Source of the DNA: Bradyrhizobium sp. MOS002
Lineage (GTDB): Bacteria; Pseudomonadota; Alphaproteobacteria; Rhizobiales; Xanthobacteraceae
Reading direction: 5' to 3'
NCBI RefSeq assembly: GCF_003020115.1
Contig: NZ_PYFX01000003.1
Coordinates: 682,001-746,000, forward strand
DNA: 64,000 bases
In this document: positions 36,715-46,602 of the stretch, piece by piece
Layout: each line of letters opens with the position of its first letter
Numbering within the stretch: position 1 is the stretch's first letter
Position numbers and translations under genes: made by a program
Notes under the pieces: generated by a model
The model's input: only the letters and a program-made list of their open reading frames with translations
What the model was told of the DNA's origin: nothing
Databases searched by the model: none

Positions 36715-38714
36715 CAGACTGTCCCCGCCATGCTGACGAGGCTGCGCCGCTCCTCGAGATTGACACGATCGATCGCCGCGACCTCTTCGGCCGGAATGAC
36801 GTATTCGTCATGGTCGCGCCAGGCGAACACGACGAAGGTCGCGAAGGCTCCGATGCCGCCCAGAATCACCATCCACCAGATATGCCAGATCAGCGCGAAG
36901 CCCATGATGGTGGCGAAGAACGCGCAGACGAAGCCGGTCGGCGAATTCCTGGGCATCTCGATGTCCTGATATTCCGGTCCGCCGTGCTCGAGCGATTGCT
37001 GCTGGGCACGAGCCTTCATGTCCCAATAGGCATCTTCGCCGCGCACATCGGGATTGAAGGCGAAATTGAAAACCGGTGGCGGCGACGACGTCGCCCATTC
37101 CAGCGAGCGGCCGTCCCAGGGATCGCCAGTGCGGTCGCGCAGGGCTTCGCGGTTGCGGATGCTGACCACGAGCTGCACGATCTGGCAGATCACGCCAATC
37201 GTCAGCACGGCCATGCCGGCGGCTGCAACCAGCATCCATGGCCGCCACGCCGCGACGTCATAGTGCTGCATGCGCCGCGTCATGCCGAGCATGCCGGCGA
37301 CGTAGAGCGGGATGAAGGTGACGTAGAAGCCGAGGAAAGTGAACCAGAACGCGAGCTTGCCCCAGCGCTCGTCGAGGCGAAAGCCGAACGCCTTCGGGAA
37401 CCAGTACTCGAAGCCGGCGAAGGCGCCGAACAGCACGCCGCCGATGATGACGTTGTGGAAGTGCGCGACCAGAAACATGCTGTTGTGCAGGATGAAATCG
37501 GCCGGCGGCACCGCGACCAGCACGCCCGTCAATCCACCGATGATGAAGGTGACCATGAAGCCTATCGACCACAGCATCGGCGTCTCAAACCGGATGCGTC
37601 CGCCATACATCGTGAAAAGCCAATTGTAGATCTTCACCCCGGTCGGTATCGCGATGATCATGCTGGCGATGCCGAAGATGGCGTTGACGTCGGGGCCCGC
37701 GCCCATCGTGAAGAAGTGATGCAGCCAGACCATGAAGGAGATGACGCAGATCGCCATGGTCGCCAGCACCATTGAGCGATAGCCAAACAGCGCCTTGCCG
37801 GAGAAGGTCGAGACCACCTCGGAGAAGATGCCGAAGGCCGGCAGCACCAGGATGTAGACCTCGGGATGCCCCCACGCCCAGATCAGGTTCATGAACATCA
37901 TGACATTGCCGCCGGCCTCATTGGTGAAGAAGTGGAAGCCGAGATAGCGGTCGAGCAGCAGCATCGCGAGGGTGGCGGTGAGAATCGGGAAGGCCGCGAC
38001 GATGAGGAGGTTCGAGGCCAGCGTGGTCCAGCAGAACATCGGCATGCGCAGATAGTTCATGCCTTTGGTGCGCAGCTTCAGCACCGTCGTCACGAGATTG
38101 ATGCCAGCCACCAGCGTGCCGACGCCGGAGATCTGCAGCGACCACGCGTAATAGTCGACGCCGACGCCCGGCGAGTAGGACAGTTCCGACAGCGGTGGAA
38201 ATGCAAGCCAGCCGGTACGGGCGAACTCGCCGATCACGAGCGAGAGATTGACCAGCAGCGCACCGGTCGCGGTCAGCCAGAAGCCGACTGAATTGAGTGT
38301 CGGGAAAGCGACATCCCGCACGCCAAGCTGGAGCGGCACGATGAGATTCATCAGTCCGATAACGAACGGCATCGCCACGAAGAAGATCATGATGGTGCCG
38401 TGCGCGGAGAATATCTGATTGTAGTGCTCCGGCGGCAGGTAGCCCTGCGACTGGTAGGCGACCGCCTGCTGGATCCGCATCATGATGGCGTCGCTGCCGC
38501 CGCGCAGCAGCATCACCGAGGCCAGCAGGATGTACATCACGCCGATCCGCTTGTGATCGACGCTGGTGATCCACTCGTGCCAGAGATAGGGCAGATGCCC
38601 CTTGACCACGACCCAGGCCAGCACGGCGAGAATTCCGACCAGCACCACCGCCCCCGCGATCAGGGGGATCGGCTGATCGAACGGAATGGCCGACCAATCG
38701 AGCTTACCGAGCAT
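36714..38714 (-). CDS. cyoB: cytochrome o ubiquinol oxidase subunit I
   Basis: 666-residue heme-copper oxidase catalytic subunit with about 15 helices. It contains the conserved [17 protein letters not shown], whose His is a CuB ligand and Tyr the cross-linked tyrosine, then HHFFTMG and [11 protein letters not shown] with the further CuB and heme histidines. It reduces oxygen to water with proton pumping, taking electrons from ubiquinol. The start chosen is the ATG at 38714 with GGAGG five bases before it; ATG 38717 and GTG 38726 are alternatives. It overlaps the end of cyoA. Confidence 0.95.
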   Translation of the reverse strand: MLGKLDWSAIPFDQPIPLIAGAVVLVGILAVLAWVVVKGHLPYLWHEWITSVDHKRIGVMYILLASVMLLRGGSDAIMMRIQQAVAYQSQGYLPPEHYNQIFSAHGTIMIFFVAMPFVIGLMNLIVPLQLGVRDVAFPTLNSVGFWLTATGALLVNLSLVIGEFARTGWLAFPPLSELSYSPGVGVDYYAWSLQISGVGTLVAGINLVTTVLKLRTKGMNYLRMPMFCWTTLASNLLIVAAFPILTATLAMLLLDRYLGFHFFTNEAGGNVMMFMNLIWAWGHPEVYILVLPAFGIFSEVVSTFSGKALFGYRSMVLATMAICVISFMVWLHHFFTMGAGPDVNAIFGIASMIIAIPTGVKIYNWLFTMYGGRIRFETPMLWSIGFMVTFIIGGLTGVLVAVPPADFILHNSMFLVAHFHNVIIGGVLFGAFAGFEYWFPKAFGFRLDERWGKLAFWFTFLGFYVTFIPLYVAGMLGMTRRMQHYDVAAWRPWMLVAAAGMAVLTIGVICQIVQLVVSIRNREALRDRTGDPWDGRSLEWATSSPPPVFNFAFNPDVRGEDAYWDMKARAQQQSLEHGGPEYQDIEMPRNSPTGFVCAFFATIMGFALIWHIWWMVILGGIGAFATFVVFAWRDHDEYVIPAEEVAAIDRVNLEERRSLVSMAGTV

Positions 38715-39537
38715 CATGGCCTCCACTGTGCGACCGGCCAGCTTCGGATGCGAGCTCCGGCCCCGGTCCCGGCGGAATGTGCTGGGTCGCGATCAGGTCG
38801 AACAGTCGGGGATCGTCGAGCCGGTAGGTCGGCCTGCCTTTTTCGATGCCCTGCTGCATCAGCTTCTTGTAGCTGTCCTCATTGAGGACAGCATCGCTCT
38901 TCGCTGTGGTCGCGACCCAGTCCGGAAAGGCGAGCGGCGAGATCACGTTGACGTCGAACATCATGTCCGGAAAGCCGTCGCCGGAGAAATGCGCCGACAG
39001 GCCTTGCAGCTTGCCTTCGTTGTCGGCGCGCAGGTTCAGCTTCGTCACCATGCCGTTCATGGTGTAGATCATGCTGCCGAGCTGCGGGATGAAGAACGTG
39101 TTCATCACGCTCGACGACGTCAGCTGGAAATTCAGTTCGGCGCCTGCCGGCACCGTCAGCGTGTTGACGGTGGCGATGCGCTGGTCCGGATAGATGAAGA
39201 GCCATTTCCAGTCGAGCGAAACGGCTTGGATGCGGACCGGGCTGCCGGTGCCGGGCACCGGCGCTGCGGGATCGAGCTGGTGCGAGCCGATCCAGGCGAC
39301 GCCGCCGAGCAGGATCACGGTGAGCGCGGGGATCGCCCACACCACCATCTCGACGCGCCCGGAATAGACGAAGTCGGGCTGAAACTTTGCTTTCGGATTC
39401 GAGGCGCGAAACCAGAAGGCAAAGGCCAAAATCGCGAAAATCGTCGGCACCACGATCGCGAGCATGATGAAGACGGAATCGACCAGGATGGTGCTGTTGG
39501 CGGCAGCAACAGGCCCTTGTGGATCGAGCAGATTCAT
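38704..39537 (-). CDS. cyoA: cytochrome o ubiquinol oxidase subunit II
   Basis: 277 residues: two N-terminal helices, then a periplasmic cupredoxin domain. The expected CuA cysteines are absent in the region [15 protein letters not shown]...[10 protein letters not shown], which identifies a quinol oxidase rather than a cytochrome c oxidase. There is no obvious lipobox cysteine at the N-terminus, unlike E. coli CyoA. The ATG at 39537 was preferred to the TTG at 39543; its ribosome site is weak. It is the first gene of cyoABCD. Confidence 0.93.
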   Translation of the reverse strand: MNLLDPQGPVAAANSTILVDSVFIMLAIVVPTIFAILAFAFWFRASNPKAKFQPDFVYSGRVEMVVWAIPALTVILLGGVAWIGSHQLDPAAPVPGTGSPVRIQAVSLDWKWLFIYPDQRIATVNTLTVPAGAELNFQLTSSSVMNTFFIPQLGSMIYTMNGMVTKLNLRADNEGKLQGLSAHFSGDGFPDMMFDVNVISPLAFPDWVATTAKSDAVLNEDSYKKLMQQGIEKGRPTYRLDDPRLFDLIATQHIPPGPGPELASEAGRSHSGGHDAR

Positions 39538-39770
39538 CGGCAAGCCAATGGCGGTTGGGAAGCCCCGGGACAGAGCCTAGCGCGGGAAAGGCTCCGCAAC
39601 AAACGCGATCGTGCAGGGTCGGTTCCTAACGGCGCGGGTCGATCGTTCGCTCTTCTCGCGCGGCGGCATGCAATTGCATGCGATGTCAATGACATGAAAG
39701 CGGGAGCCCGGCCCTTCTCGCCGGTCAGCGCGATTGCTAGAGTGCACGAAAATAATCGGGGTGAAACGAC

Positions 39771-39960
39771 ATGCAGGGGCCCGAGGACGATCCCGGTCTC
39801 GCCGGCAAGGTGGCGCTGGTCAGCGGCGGCGGCGCTGCGGGCGACGGTATCGGCAATGGCCGTGCTGCCGCAATCTTGCTGGCGCGCGCCGGCGCCAGGG
39901 TGCTGGTGGCCGATCGCGATCTCAAGCTCGCCGAACGTCACGCTGCAAGCGCCCGAACGC
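39771..39960 (+). pseudogene. 5' remnant of an SDR gene
   Basis: About 60 codons from ATG 39771 encode the start of a short-chain dehydrogenase: LAGKVALVSGGGAAGDGIGNGR, then a Rossmann strand ending VLVADRDLKLAERHAA. This parallels the first ~55 residues of the intact SDR at 40554. Homology then stops abruptly and the frame runs on as shadow sequence inside the next gene. It therefore looks like a deletion remnant. It takes up much of the 39538-39997 interval, whose remainder (39538-39770) holds the presumed cyoA promoter and nothing else I recognise. Confidence 0.7.
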
Positions 39961-39997
39961 GAGTCACAAGAACACTAGCAAGGAAGGAAACACAGGG

Positions 39998-40552
39998 ATG
40001 GCCCGCCTGCCCTATCTCGAGGCCGACCAGGTCGCGCCCGAATATCGCGACATGCTCAAGCGCAACACCAATCTGCACAAGCTGCTGGTCAATTCGCCGG
40101 AGATGGCGCGCGCCTTCAACGGCATCGGCGGCTACATCCGCTTCAAGAGCAAGCTCGACCCGCGCCTGCGGGAGCTCGCGATCCTCCAGGTCGGCTGGAT
40201 GGAGAAATCGGAATACGAATTCACTCACCATGTGAAGATCGGCAAGGAGTTCGGCGTCACCGATGATGATATCGCCGGCCTGATGGCCGAGACCGACGGC
40301 AAGCCCTCGACGCTGGAGCCACAGGCGAAGGCGATCCTGAAAGGTGCCCGCGAGATGGTACGCGAGCTCGCGATGTCGGATGCAACCTTTGCAGAGATCA
40401 AGCAGCATCTGTCGGACGAGCACATGGTCGACCTCGTGCTGACCATCGCCTTCTATTGCGGCGTGGTGCGCGTGCTCGCCACCATGAAGATCGACAACGA
40501 GCCCTACTACAAAGAGGTACTCCAGCAGTACCCGATCCCGGGAGTGAACTGA
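39998..40552 (+). CDS. carboxymuconolactone decarboxylase (AhpD-like) family protein
   Basis: 184 residues. The segment LDPRLRELAILQVGWMEKSEYEFTHHVKIGKEFGVTDDDI is typical of the CMD/AhpD fold, which forms small all-helical oligomers. The usual CxxC redox pair is replaced here (EKSEYEFTHH), so a peroxidase-like role is unlikely; a decarboxylase or ring-cleavage-associated role is possible. The ATG at 39998 has AAGGAAGGA upstream. It ends one base before the downstream SDR start, so the two are one operon. Confidence 0.85.
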   Translation: MARLPYLEADQVAPEYRDMLKRNTNLHKLLVNSPEMARAFNGIGGYIRFKSKLDPRLRELAILQVGWMEKSEYEFTHHVKIGKEFGVTDDDIAGLMAETDGKPSTLEPQAKAILKGAREMVRELAMSDATFAEIKQHLSDEHMVDLVLTIAFYCGVVRVLATMKIDNEPYYKEVLQQYPIPGVN

Positions 40553-40553
40553 C

Positions 40554-41354
40554 ATGCGCTTGAAGGACAAGATTGCGATCGTGGTCGGGGCCGGGCAAAG
40601 CCCCGGCGAAGGCATGGGCAACGGCCGCGCCACCGCGCTGACCTTCGCGCGCGAGGGCGCCAAGGTGCTTTGCGTCGATCATCATCTGGAATCGGCGCAG
40701 GAAACCGCCGCCATGATCGCGGCGAAGCATGGCACTGCCGCGGCGTTCAGGGCCGACGTGACCAAGATCGCCGACATCAAGGCCATGGTCGCGGAGGCGC
40801 AGACGCGCTGGGGCCGGATCGACGTGCTGCACAACAATGTCGGCGTCAGCCTGTCCGGCGGCGACGCCGAGCTGCTGCAAATCACCGAAGAGGCGTTCGA
40901 CCGCGTCGTCGCCATCAATCTGAAGAGCTGCATCCTGGCGGCGAAGGAAGTCATCCCGATCATGCGTGCGCAGAACAGCGGCGTGATCATCAACATCTCC
41001 TCGATGGCGGCGATCACCACCTACCCCTACGTCGCCTACAAGGCGACGAAGTCGGCGATGATCGCATTCACCGAGCAGCTCGCCTACCAGAACGCCGAAT
41101 ACGGCATCCGCGCAAACGTCATCCTGCCGGGCCTGATGAACACACCGATGGCCGTCGATACCCGCGCCCGCGAATGGCACAAGACCCGCGCCGAAGTCGA
41201 AGCCGAACGCGACAGCAAGGTGCCGCTGCGCAAGAAGATGGGTACGGGGTGGGACGTCGCGAATGCCGCACTGTTCCTGGCGTCGGACGAGGCGAATTTC
41301 ATCACGGGTGTGACGCTGCCGGTGGATGGCGGAGCGAGTGTTAGACGGGGGTGA
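40554..41354 (+). CDS. SDR-family NAD(P)-dependent oxidoreductase
   Basis: 266 residues. The cofactor loop is VGAGQSPGEGMGNGRATAL, a longer version of the usual TGxxxGxG. NNVG is at ~95, Ser ~146 lies in INISSMAAI, and the catalytic pair is YVAYKATKSAM (Tyr and Lys). The end GVTLPVDGGASVRRG is standard. The start ATG lies directly after the CMD-family gene. It probably oxidises or reduces a hydroxyl intermediate made in the same catabolic route. The truncated SDR upstream shows the same unusual GxGxGNGR loop. Confidence 0.9.
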   Translation: MRLKDKIAIVVGAGQSPGEGMGNGRATALTFAREGAKVLCVDHHLESAQETAAMIAAKHGTAAAFRADVTKIADIKAMVAEAQTRWGRIDVLHNNVGVSLSGGDAELLQITEEAFDRVVAINLKSCILAAKEVIPIMRAQNSGVIINISSMAAITTYPYVAYKATKSAMIAFTEQLAYQNAEYGIRANVILPGLMNTPMAVDTRAREWHKTRAEVEAERDSKVPLRKKMGTGWDVANAALFLASDEANFITGVTLPVDGGASVRRG

Positions 41355-41379
41355 GCGACGCGAGCCTAGTTGCTTCTTT

Positions 41380-41528
41380 CCTTCTCCTCTTGCGGGAGAA
41401 GGTGGCGCGAAGCGCCGGATGAGGGGTTGCATCCACGAACTAAACTGGCGAAGCGACTCGCCGATAGAACCCCCTCACCCGTCTCGCCGCTGCGCGCCGA
41501 GCCACCCTCTCACGCAAGGGGCGAGGGT
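41380..41528. repeat. large palindromic intergenic repeat
   Basis: Imperfect inverted repeat with ~50-base arms: 41380-41427 (CCTTCTCCTCTTGCGGGAG then AGGTGGC and ATGAGGGG) and 41470-41528 (CCCCTCACCC ... GCCACCCTCTC ... GCAAGGGGCGAGGG). It separates the convergent SDR and sugar-dehydrogenase genes. The type is common in Bradyrhizobiaceae intergenic regions. Confidence 0.75.
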
Positions 41529-41533
41529 ACACT

Positions 41534-42874
41534 TCATCGCGGCACGCTTGTCACCCGCCAGATCGTGCCGTTGCCATCCTCCGACACCAGCAGCGAGCCA
41601 TCCTTCGCCACGGCAACTCCGACCGGCCGCCCCCACACCTCGGTATCGCTCACCACGAACCCGGTGACGAAATCCTCGTACTCGCCCGTGGGCTTGCCGT
41701 CCTTCATCCGGATGCGGATCACCTTGTAGCCGGTGCGCTTCGACCTGTTCCAGGAGCCGTGCTCGGCCGCGAAAGCATCGCCCTGGTATTCGGATGGAAA
41801 CTGCGTGCCCTGATAAAAGGTCATGCCGAGCGAGGCGGAGTGCGGCTGCACCAGCACATCGGGGACCGTCACCTTGTCCTTGAGGTCCGGCCGCGCGCCG
41901 ACGTGGCGCGGGTCTTCGTTGCCGCCGATATAGAACCACGGCCAGCCGTAGAACGCGCCTTCCCTCACGCTGGTGACGTAATCAGGCACGAGATCGTCGC
42001 CGAGCCCGTCGCGTTCGTTGGTCGAGCACCAGGGCAGCCCGGTCTGCGGTTGGACCGCGAGTCCGACGCAGTTGCGGATTCCGGTGGCGTAGATCTTCCG
42101 CTCCTTGCCATCAGGATTGAAGGCGAGCACGGTGGCGCGTTCGGTCTCGCTGGCCCAGGCCGCACCGAGCGGTTGCGCTTTCGACCAGGCCTCCAACCCG
42201 CCCGGCGGCGTGCCCATGCCCTCGGCGACGTTGCTGAGCGAGCCGACCGACACCAGCATGCGCTTGTTATCAGGCGTGAAGACGATGTCGCGGGTGGAAT
42301 GGCCGCCGTCATGCGGCAGGCTCGCCACGACCGTCTCCGCCTTGCCGCGCGCCTTGAGATCGCCGGCCTGATAGGGAAAGCGGACGACGCTGTCGGTGTT
42401 GGCGACGTAGACCCATTGCGGATTGTCGCCGTTCGGGAAGAAGGCGATACCGAACGGCTGCCTCAGTCCGGCAGCGAACACCTCGTTGGTCGCGGCCTTG
42501 CCGCCTTCGCCGGCGCGCAACACGCGGATGTTGCCCGCGCGCGTCTCCGCGACGAAGACATCGCCGTTCGGCGCCACGCGGACGATGCGCGGGGCGCGCA
42601 GCCCCTCGGCGAACAGCTCGATCTTGAAGCCGGCTGGGACCTGAAGCACGGCCTCCGGCGGGCGCGGCACCACCCGCGACGAACTCGCAACCGACCGTGT
42701 CGCGCCGGGCCGGACCAGATCCTGCGGCCGGATCAACCTGACCGTGCCGGGCTTGTCGGCCTGCCAATCGCCGTAGGCATCCCTGCCCTGCAGCACCGCC
42801 TCCGCCTGTGCGCAGGTCGCGACCGCGACCAGCCACCCCGCGGACATCGCAACCAACGAAATCCTGTTCCTCAC
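41534..42874 (-). CDS. PQQ-dependent sugar (sorbosone-type) dehydrogenase
   Basis: 446 residues with a signal peptide (SLVAMSAGWLVAVATCAQA), so periplasmic. The body is a six-bladed propeller of the soluble glucose/sorbosone dehydrogenase family: VPAGFKIELFAEGLRAPRIVRVAPNGDVFVAETRAGNIRVL, then RQPFGIAFFPNG, HDGGHSTRDIVF, and FLYGGWP-like YGWPWFYIGGN. It oxidises aldoses with PQQ as cofactor. The start is the GTG at 42874, preceded by GGGAGGA. No dedicated cytochrome is adjacent. Confidence 0.87.
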   Translation of the reverse strand: MRNRISLVAMSAGWLVAVATCAQAEAVLQGRDAYGDWQADKPGTVRLIRPQDLVRPGATRSVASSSRVVPRPPEAVLQVPAGFKIELFAEGLRAPRIVRVAPNGDVFVAETRAGNIRVLRAGEGGKAATNEVFAAGLRQPFGIAFFPNGDNPQWVYVANTDSVVRFPYQAGDLKARGKAETVVASLPHDGGHSTRDIVFTPDNKRMLVSVGSLSNVAEGMGTPPGGLEAWSKAQPLGAAWASETERATVLAFNPDGKERKIYATGIRNCVGLAVQPQTGLPWCSTNERDGLGDDLVPDYVTSVREGAFYGWPWFYIGGNEDPRHVGARPDLKDKVTVPDVLVQPHSASLGMTFYQGTQFPSEYQGDAFAAEHGSWNRSKRTGYKVIRIRMKDGKPTGEYEDFVTGFVVSDTEVWGRPVGVAVAKDGSLLVSEDGNGTIWRVTSVPR

Positions 42875-43108
42875 GTCGTTTCCTCCCGGCCTTCACGTCT
42901 GGCGCATCAACGCCGATCGACGCGCAAACGTTCTGCGACAGGTCAAATGCCTGCCGAATCCCACGTCAGCTCATGCCCGCACGATGTGCACCAGCCGCAG
43001 CCCATCGTACTGGAAAATGCGGCTGATCGGTGCGACACATTGTGAGGGCGGGGCGGCCGGTTGCGGTCATCAAGCTGCGGCATTGGTGTCGCATCTGTTG
43101 GGATGATC

Positions 43109-44314
43109 ATGTGGGGATCCATCATATCGGAATGGGCGAGCCTGCTGCTCCGCTGGCTGCATGTGGTGGCGGCGATCGCCTGGATCGGCAGTTCCTTCTA
43201 TTTCATCGCCCTCGACCTCAGCCTCAGGCCCAAAACCGACTCTCCTGAGAGCGATCTGCCGGACGGCGTGCAGGGCGAGGCCTGGCAGGTCCATGGCGGC
43301 GGCTTCTACCGGATCATGAAATATCTGGTCGCGCCCGCCCAGATGCCGGACGAGCTGACCTGGTTCAAATGGGAGGCCTACACCACCTGGCTGTCCGGCT
43401 TCGCGCTGATGGTGGTGGTGTATTATCTCGAGGCCGATTTGTTCCTGGTCGACAGGTCGATCCTCGACCTCACGCCATTCCAGGCCGGCCTGTTCAGCTT
43501 CTGCAGCCTCGCGCTGGCATGGCTGCTTTATGAAGCGGCTTGCCGTACGGGGCTCGCGCAGCGCGAGCTGCCCTTCGCCATCGGCGGATATCTGTTCCTG
43601 GTCGCGTTGACCTATGCTTTCACCCACGTGCTGAGCGGGCGCGGCGCCTTCAACCAGATCGGGGCGATCATCGGCACCATCATGGTTGCCAACGTCTTCG
43701 CGCTGATCATCCCGAACCAGAAGAAGATCACAGCCAGCCTGATCGCGGGACAGGCGCCCGATCCAAAGCTCGGCAAGTCCAGCAAGGAGCGCTCGGTCCA
43801 CAACAACTATCTGACGCTCCCCGTGGTCGTGCTGATGATCAGCAACCACTATCCCCTGCTCTACGGCACCCGCTTCAACTGGATCATCGTCGCGATCATC
43901 CTGGCGCTGGGTCCCGTGATCCGCCATTTCTTCAACGAGGGACATGCGGGGCGCAAATCGCCGTGGTGGGTGTGGGGCGTCGCGGCGGCTGGCGTGATCG
44001 CGATTCTCTTCCTCTCCGCCGCCGGCCCGCGCGAGGTCAAGACCGGCGCACTGTCGGCGCAGCCGACGCTTGCCAATGTCGAGGAGATCGTGATGTCCCG
44101 CTGCAGCATGTGCCACGCCGCCGAGCCGGTCTGGGCCGGCATCGTGACCGCGCCGAAGGGCATATTGCTCGACGCGCCCGAGCACATCCATCGCAACATC
44201 CGCCTGATCGGCCGCGTCGCCGCCTGGTCCAATGCGATGCCGCCGGGCAACATCACCGAAATGACCAGCGAGGAGCGCGCCATCCTCGCCGCCTATATCG
44301 AGCAGGCGCGCTGA
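43109..44314 (+). CDS. puuD: urate hydroxylase PuuD with cytochrome c domain
   Basis: 401 residues: seven to eight helices (residues ~10-305) followed by a c-type cytochrome domain with CSMCH at 332-336. The N-terminal LLRWLHVVAAIAWIGSSFYFIALDLSLRP and the motif KWEAYTTWLSGF are hallmarks of PuuD, which converts urate to 5-hydroxyisourate and sends electrons to the respiratory chain. The start is ATG 43109, with ATG 43103 as alternative. No hiuH, uraD or allantoinase genes are adjacent. Confidence 0.9.
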   Translation: MWGSIISEWASLLLRWLHVVAAIAWIGSSFYFIALDLSLRPKTDSPESDLPDGVQGEAWQVHGGGFYRIMKYLVAPAQMPDELTWFKWEAYTTWLSGFALMVVVYYLEADLFLVDRSILDLTPFQAGLFSFCSLALAWLLYEAACRTGLAQRELPFAIGGYLFLVALTYAFTHVLSGRGAFNQIGAIIGTIMVANVFALIIPNQKKITASLIAGQAPDPKLGKSSKERSVHNNYLTLPVVVLMISNHYPLLYGTRFNWIIVAIILALGPVIRHFFNEGHAGRKSPWWVWGVAAAGVIAILFLSAAGPREVKTGALSAQPTLANVEEIVMSRCSMCHAAEPVWAGIVTAPKGILLDAPEHIHRNIRLIGRVAAWSNAMPPGNITEMTSEERAILAAYIEQAR

Positions 44315-44451
44315 CGCCATCACGCGTCGATATCGGCTTTCGCGGAACGAAATTTCCGCATGTCCCGCCGATTTGAAAATGACTTGAACGCTTATCCGGC
44401 GTAGAGAGAAGCAGTGGCCCGGCGCGGCCTCAAGTCAGTTTGCATTCGGGG

Positions 44452-45318
44452 ATGAGAACAGTGGCACTCAAGAACGTCATCGGTATCGACCACGCCGTGG
44501 TCATGGTGCAGGACCTCGACAAAGCCGCCGAAAACTACCGGCAGCTCGGCTTCACCATTTCGCCGCGCGGCACCCACAGCGCGCATATGGGCACCGGCAA
44601 CTACACCATCATGTTCGACCCGGACTATATGGAGCTGCTCGGCGTGCTCGCCGCGACCGAGCACAACGCGCCCGCGCGCGCCTTCCTCGACAAGCGCGGC
44701 GAGGGCATCGAGCGCATCGCCTTCACCGCCGTCGATTCCACCGCCGGCGCGGAGGAAATCCGCGCGCGCGGCCTGGAGCCGATCGGCCCGACCGATTTCG
44801 AACGGCCCGTGACGCTGCCTAACGGCACGATCTCGGCGGCGAAATTCCGCACCTTCATGTGGCCGACCGCGGAAGCGCCCGGCGGCGTGCGAATCTTTGC
44901 CTGCCAGCACAAGACGCGCGAGACGGTGTGGATTCCCGAGCTGATGAAGCATGCCAATGCAGCCAGGCGCATCAAGCAGGCATTGATCGCGACGCCCGAG
45001 CCCGCGCCGGAAGGCGCGCATCTGGGACGGCTGATCGACCGCGAGCCGAAGCCCGAGGCCGACGGCGCGGTGACCGTGCCCTCCGGCGGCGATCGTGCCG
45101 ATTTCGTTTACTTGACACTGGAGCAGCTCGGCAAACGCTATCCCGGCGTGCCGCTCGCAGGTCTTTCCGAACGCGGCGGCGCGGCCCTGGTGCTGGTGAG
45201 CGGCGATCTCGCGGCCACCGAGAAGGCGCTTGGTTCGGCCGCGGTGCGCAGCGGGCCTGCGATCTGCGTGCCGCCGGCCAAGGCCAACGGCACCCTGCTC
45301 GCCTTTGTTGCCGGCTGA
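44452..45318 (+). CDS. VOC-family protein (glyoxalase-like domain)
   Basis: 288 residues. The N-terminal ~180 residues begin GIDHAVVMVQDLDKAAENYRQLGFTISPRGTHSAHMGTGNYTIMF, a vicinal-oxygen-chelate fold with a metal-ligand His at HA in the first strand; a second, more divergent VOC-like unit fills the C-terminal third. The ATG at 44452 is preceded immediately by GGGG; a GTG at 44461 would be better spaced and is equally possible. Substrate unknown; the family includes dioxygenases, isomerases and glyoxalases. Confidence 0.82.
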   Translation: MRTVALKNVIGIDHAVVMVQDLDKAAENYRQLGFTISPRGTHSAHMGTGNYTIMFDPDYMELLGVLAATEHNAPARAFLDKRGEGIERIAFTAVDSTAGAEEIRARGLEPIGPTDFERPVTLPNGTISAAKFRTFMWPTAEAPGGVRIFACQHKTRETVWIPELMKHANAARRIKQALIATPEPAPEGAHLGRLIDREPKPEADGAVTVPSGGDRADFVYLTLEQLGKRYPGVPLAGLSERGGAALVLVSGDLAATEKALGSAAVRSGPAICVPPAKANGTLLAFVAG

Positions 45319-45387
45319 TTTGAACCAGACCGTGCTGTCGCCCGGCGATGCCGCCGAGATCGCGATGCGCAAGGACTTTCCCAAAGT

Positions 45388-46422
45388 CTAATTCGAGGCG
45401 CGCCTGCCGCCGGACTTCCGCCGCTGCTCGGACGAGGAGTCCGTCGGCGCATCCAGGAAGACCACCGGCATGCCGCGCTTGACGTGCTCGCCCAGCGCGC
45501 GCACGTCCCAATTGGTCAGCCTGACGCAGCCATGCGACGCGGACTTGCTGACCTTGTCGGGCTCCGCCGTTCCGTGGATTCCGTAACCCTGTGCGGACAA
45601 GCCGATCCAGTATGCACCCACCGGATTGTTCGGGCCCGGCTGAACGTCGAACGGCTGTTTCGATTTGACGCTGCTGAACTTGTAGTCGGGGTTGTAGTGA
45701 TAGACCGGATTCTCGTGGGTGCTGGTGACCTTGAGCGTACCGCTCGGCGTCGGACGATCCGGACTTCCGATTGACGCGGGATAGAATGCGATCAGGGTGC
45801 CGGCTCCGTCGAACGCCTTCAGGGTCTCGTTCTTCTTGTCGATCTCGAGGCGCGCAACGGGCGGCAGCTCCCTTCGTGCAGAGACGTTCGCAACCGTAAT
45901 CGTCTCTCCGGCCTTGTCGAAGGACTTGCCGGGATTGAGCGTCCGAACCAGCTCCCCGCTCATGTGGAATTTTTCGGCGAGCCCTTCGAGCGGGCTGGTG
46001 TAGCTCAGCGCCTTCAGCGACTTCATGTCCTCGAGCTTGCCGGGCAGCTCCTTCAGAAACGGGCCCTTCACATCGGCATCCGTGATCTTGTATTCGACGA
46101 GGACAGGGCCTTCGCTCGCGGCATTCAACTTATCCCAAAGCTCCGCCGCGATCGTCTTGTCGGATGCGATACCGTTCTGCTCGGCAAATGCCTTCGACGC
46201 CTTCTGCGCGTTCTCGCCGAACTTGCCGTCGATTTCGCCAGGCGAGAACCGGGCACGGTCCAGCATGATTTGCAGCTTCACAACGGACGCGCTGATCTTG
46301 TCGGTCGCCGGCTGCTTTGCGGGGCGCGCAGCGTCGTTTACCGCTGCTGCATCGAGATTGTTCCCGAGCGCCGGAGAGATCACCGCCAGCGAAATCATCG
46401 CGCCAAGCATCCACCGCATCAT
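45388..46422 (-). CDS. L,D-transpeptidase (YkuD) with peptidoglycan-binding region
   Basis: 344 residues with a signal peptide (MLGAMISLAVISPALG). Residues ~45-105 resemble a peptidoglycan-binding helical domain (LQIMLDRARFSPGEIDGKFG). A LysM-like linker follows (~150-180, SGELVRTLNPG), then the YkuD catalytic domain with H283 in GIHGTAEP and the active Cys299 in SASHGCVRL. It forms 3-3 cross-links in peptidoglycan or attaches proteins to it; rhizobia have many paralogues. Two adjacent ATGs (46422, 46419) are possible starts. It is divergent from the lytic transglycosylase. Confidence 0.9.
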   Translation of the reverse strand: MMRWMLGAMISLAVISPALGNNLDAAAVNDAARPAKQPATDKISASVVKLQIMLDRARFSPGEIDGKFGENAQKASKAFAEQNGIASDKTIAAELWDKLNAASEGPVLVEYKITDADVKGPFLKELPGKLEDMKSLKALSYTSPLEGLAEKFHMSGELVRTLNPGKSFDKAGETITVANVSARRELPPVARLEIDKKNETLKAFDGAGTLIAFYPASIGSPDRPTPSGTLKVTSTHENPVYHYNPDYKFSSVKSKQPFDVQPGPNNPVGAYWIGLSAQGYGIHGTAEPDKVSKSASHGCVRLTNWDVRALGEHVKRGMPVVFLDAPTDSSSEQRRKSGGRRASN

Positions 46423-46602
46423 CTCGCTCGTCCCAATTCACCAATCCCCCGCAAAACCGCGGAGAGTTTTGCGACGGGAACACCGTAGTAACACCGGCGG
46501 AACCGACGAGACCGCAGCTTTGCCGCAATCGCACGGTTAAGAACTCGTTATCGCCGGCACAGCCGCTGGCAGTTCATCCCACAGTTCGAGGTTGTCCACG
46601 CA

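Noticed and set aside
40554..41344. Overlapping alternative frames of >200 codons inside SDR, sox, MFS and cyo genes
   Set aside because: High-GC shadow frames, rich in Arg, Ala, Pro and His, without domains or ribosome sites.
45320..45391. Short frame LNQTVLSPGDAAEIAMRKDFPKV after the VOC gene, possibly the tail of a lost gene
   Set aside because: Only 23 codons, no start context and no recognisable family; too little to call a pseudogene.
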